Translations under genes and position numbers: made by a program | Shown here: positions 63,776-64,000 of the stretch, piece by piece | Layout: each line of letters begins with the position of its first letter | How positions within the stretch are numbered: position 1 is the stretch's first letter | Assembly (NCBI RefSeq): GCF_030767025.1 | Contig: NZ_JASITE010000003.1 | Location: 496,001-560,000, forward strand | Reading direction: 5' to 3' | Origin: Nocardia sp. CC227C | GTDB taxonomy: Bacteria; Actinomycetota; Actinomycetes; Mycobacteriales; Mycobacteriaceae | Length of the DNA: 64,000 nucleotides | The notes under the pieces: generated by a model | Database searches by the model: none | What the model saw: the letters and a program-made list of their open reading frames with translations, nothing else | What the model was told of the DNA's origin: nothing

Positions 63776-64000
63776 GGGGCGGTCCGTACATCGTGCGCGT
63801 CAGACGCCGGTGCTTCATCAGGGCAATCGCTCCAGAGGCTCCTTGCTCAGGCTCGAGGCTCGAGCTCGAAACTTGGGGGTAGCCAGTCAACTGGAATGAT
63901 CTCTCCCACCTTTTGCAGTCGGTGGCGAAGCCCAGCAGTCGGTGGCGAAAACTACGCAGTGGCACCACACCACCACGTGGCGAAACCACCGGTCCGGCGG
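63776..64000 (+). other. Leader region of the next gene, with GTGGCGAA repeats
   Basis: No gene could be confirmed. GCAGTCGGTGGCGAA occurs at 63914-63928 and 63934-63948, 20 bp apart, and GTGGCGAA recurs near 63977. A frame from GTG 63941 stays open to the edge, but its product was not recognised. In related genomes rho follows thrB and has a long leader. Confidence 0.5.

Noticed and set aside
63941-64000. Start of the next gene (rho) within the window
   Set aside because: A GTG-started frame is open to the edge, but too short to identify and not like a Rho N-terminus that I recognise.

Overview
The window is a stretch of high-GC actinobacterial chromosome, most likely Nocardia or a close relative (Rhodococcus, Mycobacterium). 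The base composition, frequent GTG and TTG starts, a mycothiol-type isomerase family protein, a split pntAa/pntAb/pntB transhydrogenase, an IdeR/DtxR-like iron box and the gene order argS-lysA-hom-thrC-thrB all point that way. No phage, insertion sequence, CRISPR array or rRNA was seen. One tRNA (Arg, anticodon CCG) is present.

Layout. 0-6 kb: small conserved genes, a GlcD-like flavin oxidase divergent from an orphan GroES-like protein, and the pnt operon. 6-13 kb: HIT protein, mycothiol-type isomerase, peptidase E, a MarR-controlled drug efflux pair, a frameshifted MFS transporter beside an AraC regulator, and a thioesterase. 13-18 kb: branched-chain 2-oxoacid dehydrogenase E1alpha-E1beta-E2 with a divergent Lrp regulator, then an SDR. 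18-24 kb: BenE transporter, sulfurtransferase, and a decayed patch (truncated monooxygenase-like ORF, HNH lipoprotein with an in-frame stop, SDR C-terminal remnant). 23.6-29 kb: TetR with a divergent FusB-like protein sharing one operator, then a SNF2 helicase with a SWIM zinc-finger partner. 29-34 kb: a four-gene operon of Baeyer-Villiger monooxygenase, a mid-portion BVMO-like protein, a ferritin-like protein and an SDR, with a divergent TetR. 34.7-45 kb: amidohydrolase, fused isobutyryl-CoA mutase, and a divergent five-gene valine degradation operon. 45-51 kb: membrane-anchored Hsp70-like protein, MarR, and an iron ABC importer behind an iron box. 51-57 kb: membrane protein, secreted lipase, hydrolase, tRNA-Arg, and a DUF305/DUF3105 pair. 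57-64 kb: argS-lysA-hom-thrC-thrB, then what looks like the promoter and leader of the next gene (rho by conserved order).

Two blocks 20 kb apart form one metabolic route. The Bkd complex makes isobutyryl-CoA from valine-derived 2-oxoacid. The 39-45 kb operon then takes it through methacrylyl-CoA, 3-hydroxyisobutyrate and methylmalonate semialdehyde, while IcmF diverts it to n-butyryl-CoA. A 16-bp motif occurs in mirror orientation before icmF and before mmsA, which suggests both directions answer to one regulator that is not encoded beside them.

Regulation is unusually readable here. There are clean dyads in front of several regulator pairs, four strong hairpin terminators, and at least seven genes whose -10 hexamer lies 6-8 bases before the start codon, implying leaderless mRNAs. 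The best candidates for something undescribed are the BVMO operon with its translationally coupled, apparently non-catalytic BVMO-like subunit, the helicase/SWIM pair, and the TetR-FusB-like module.
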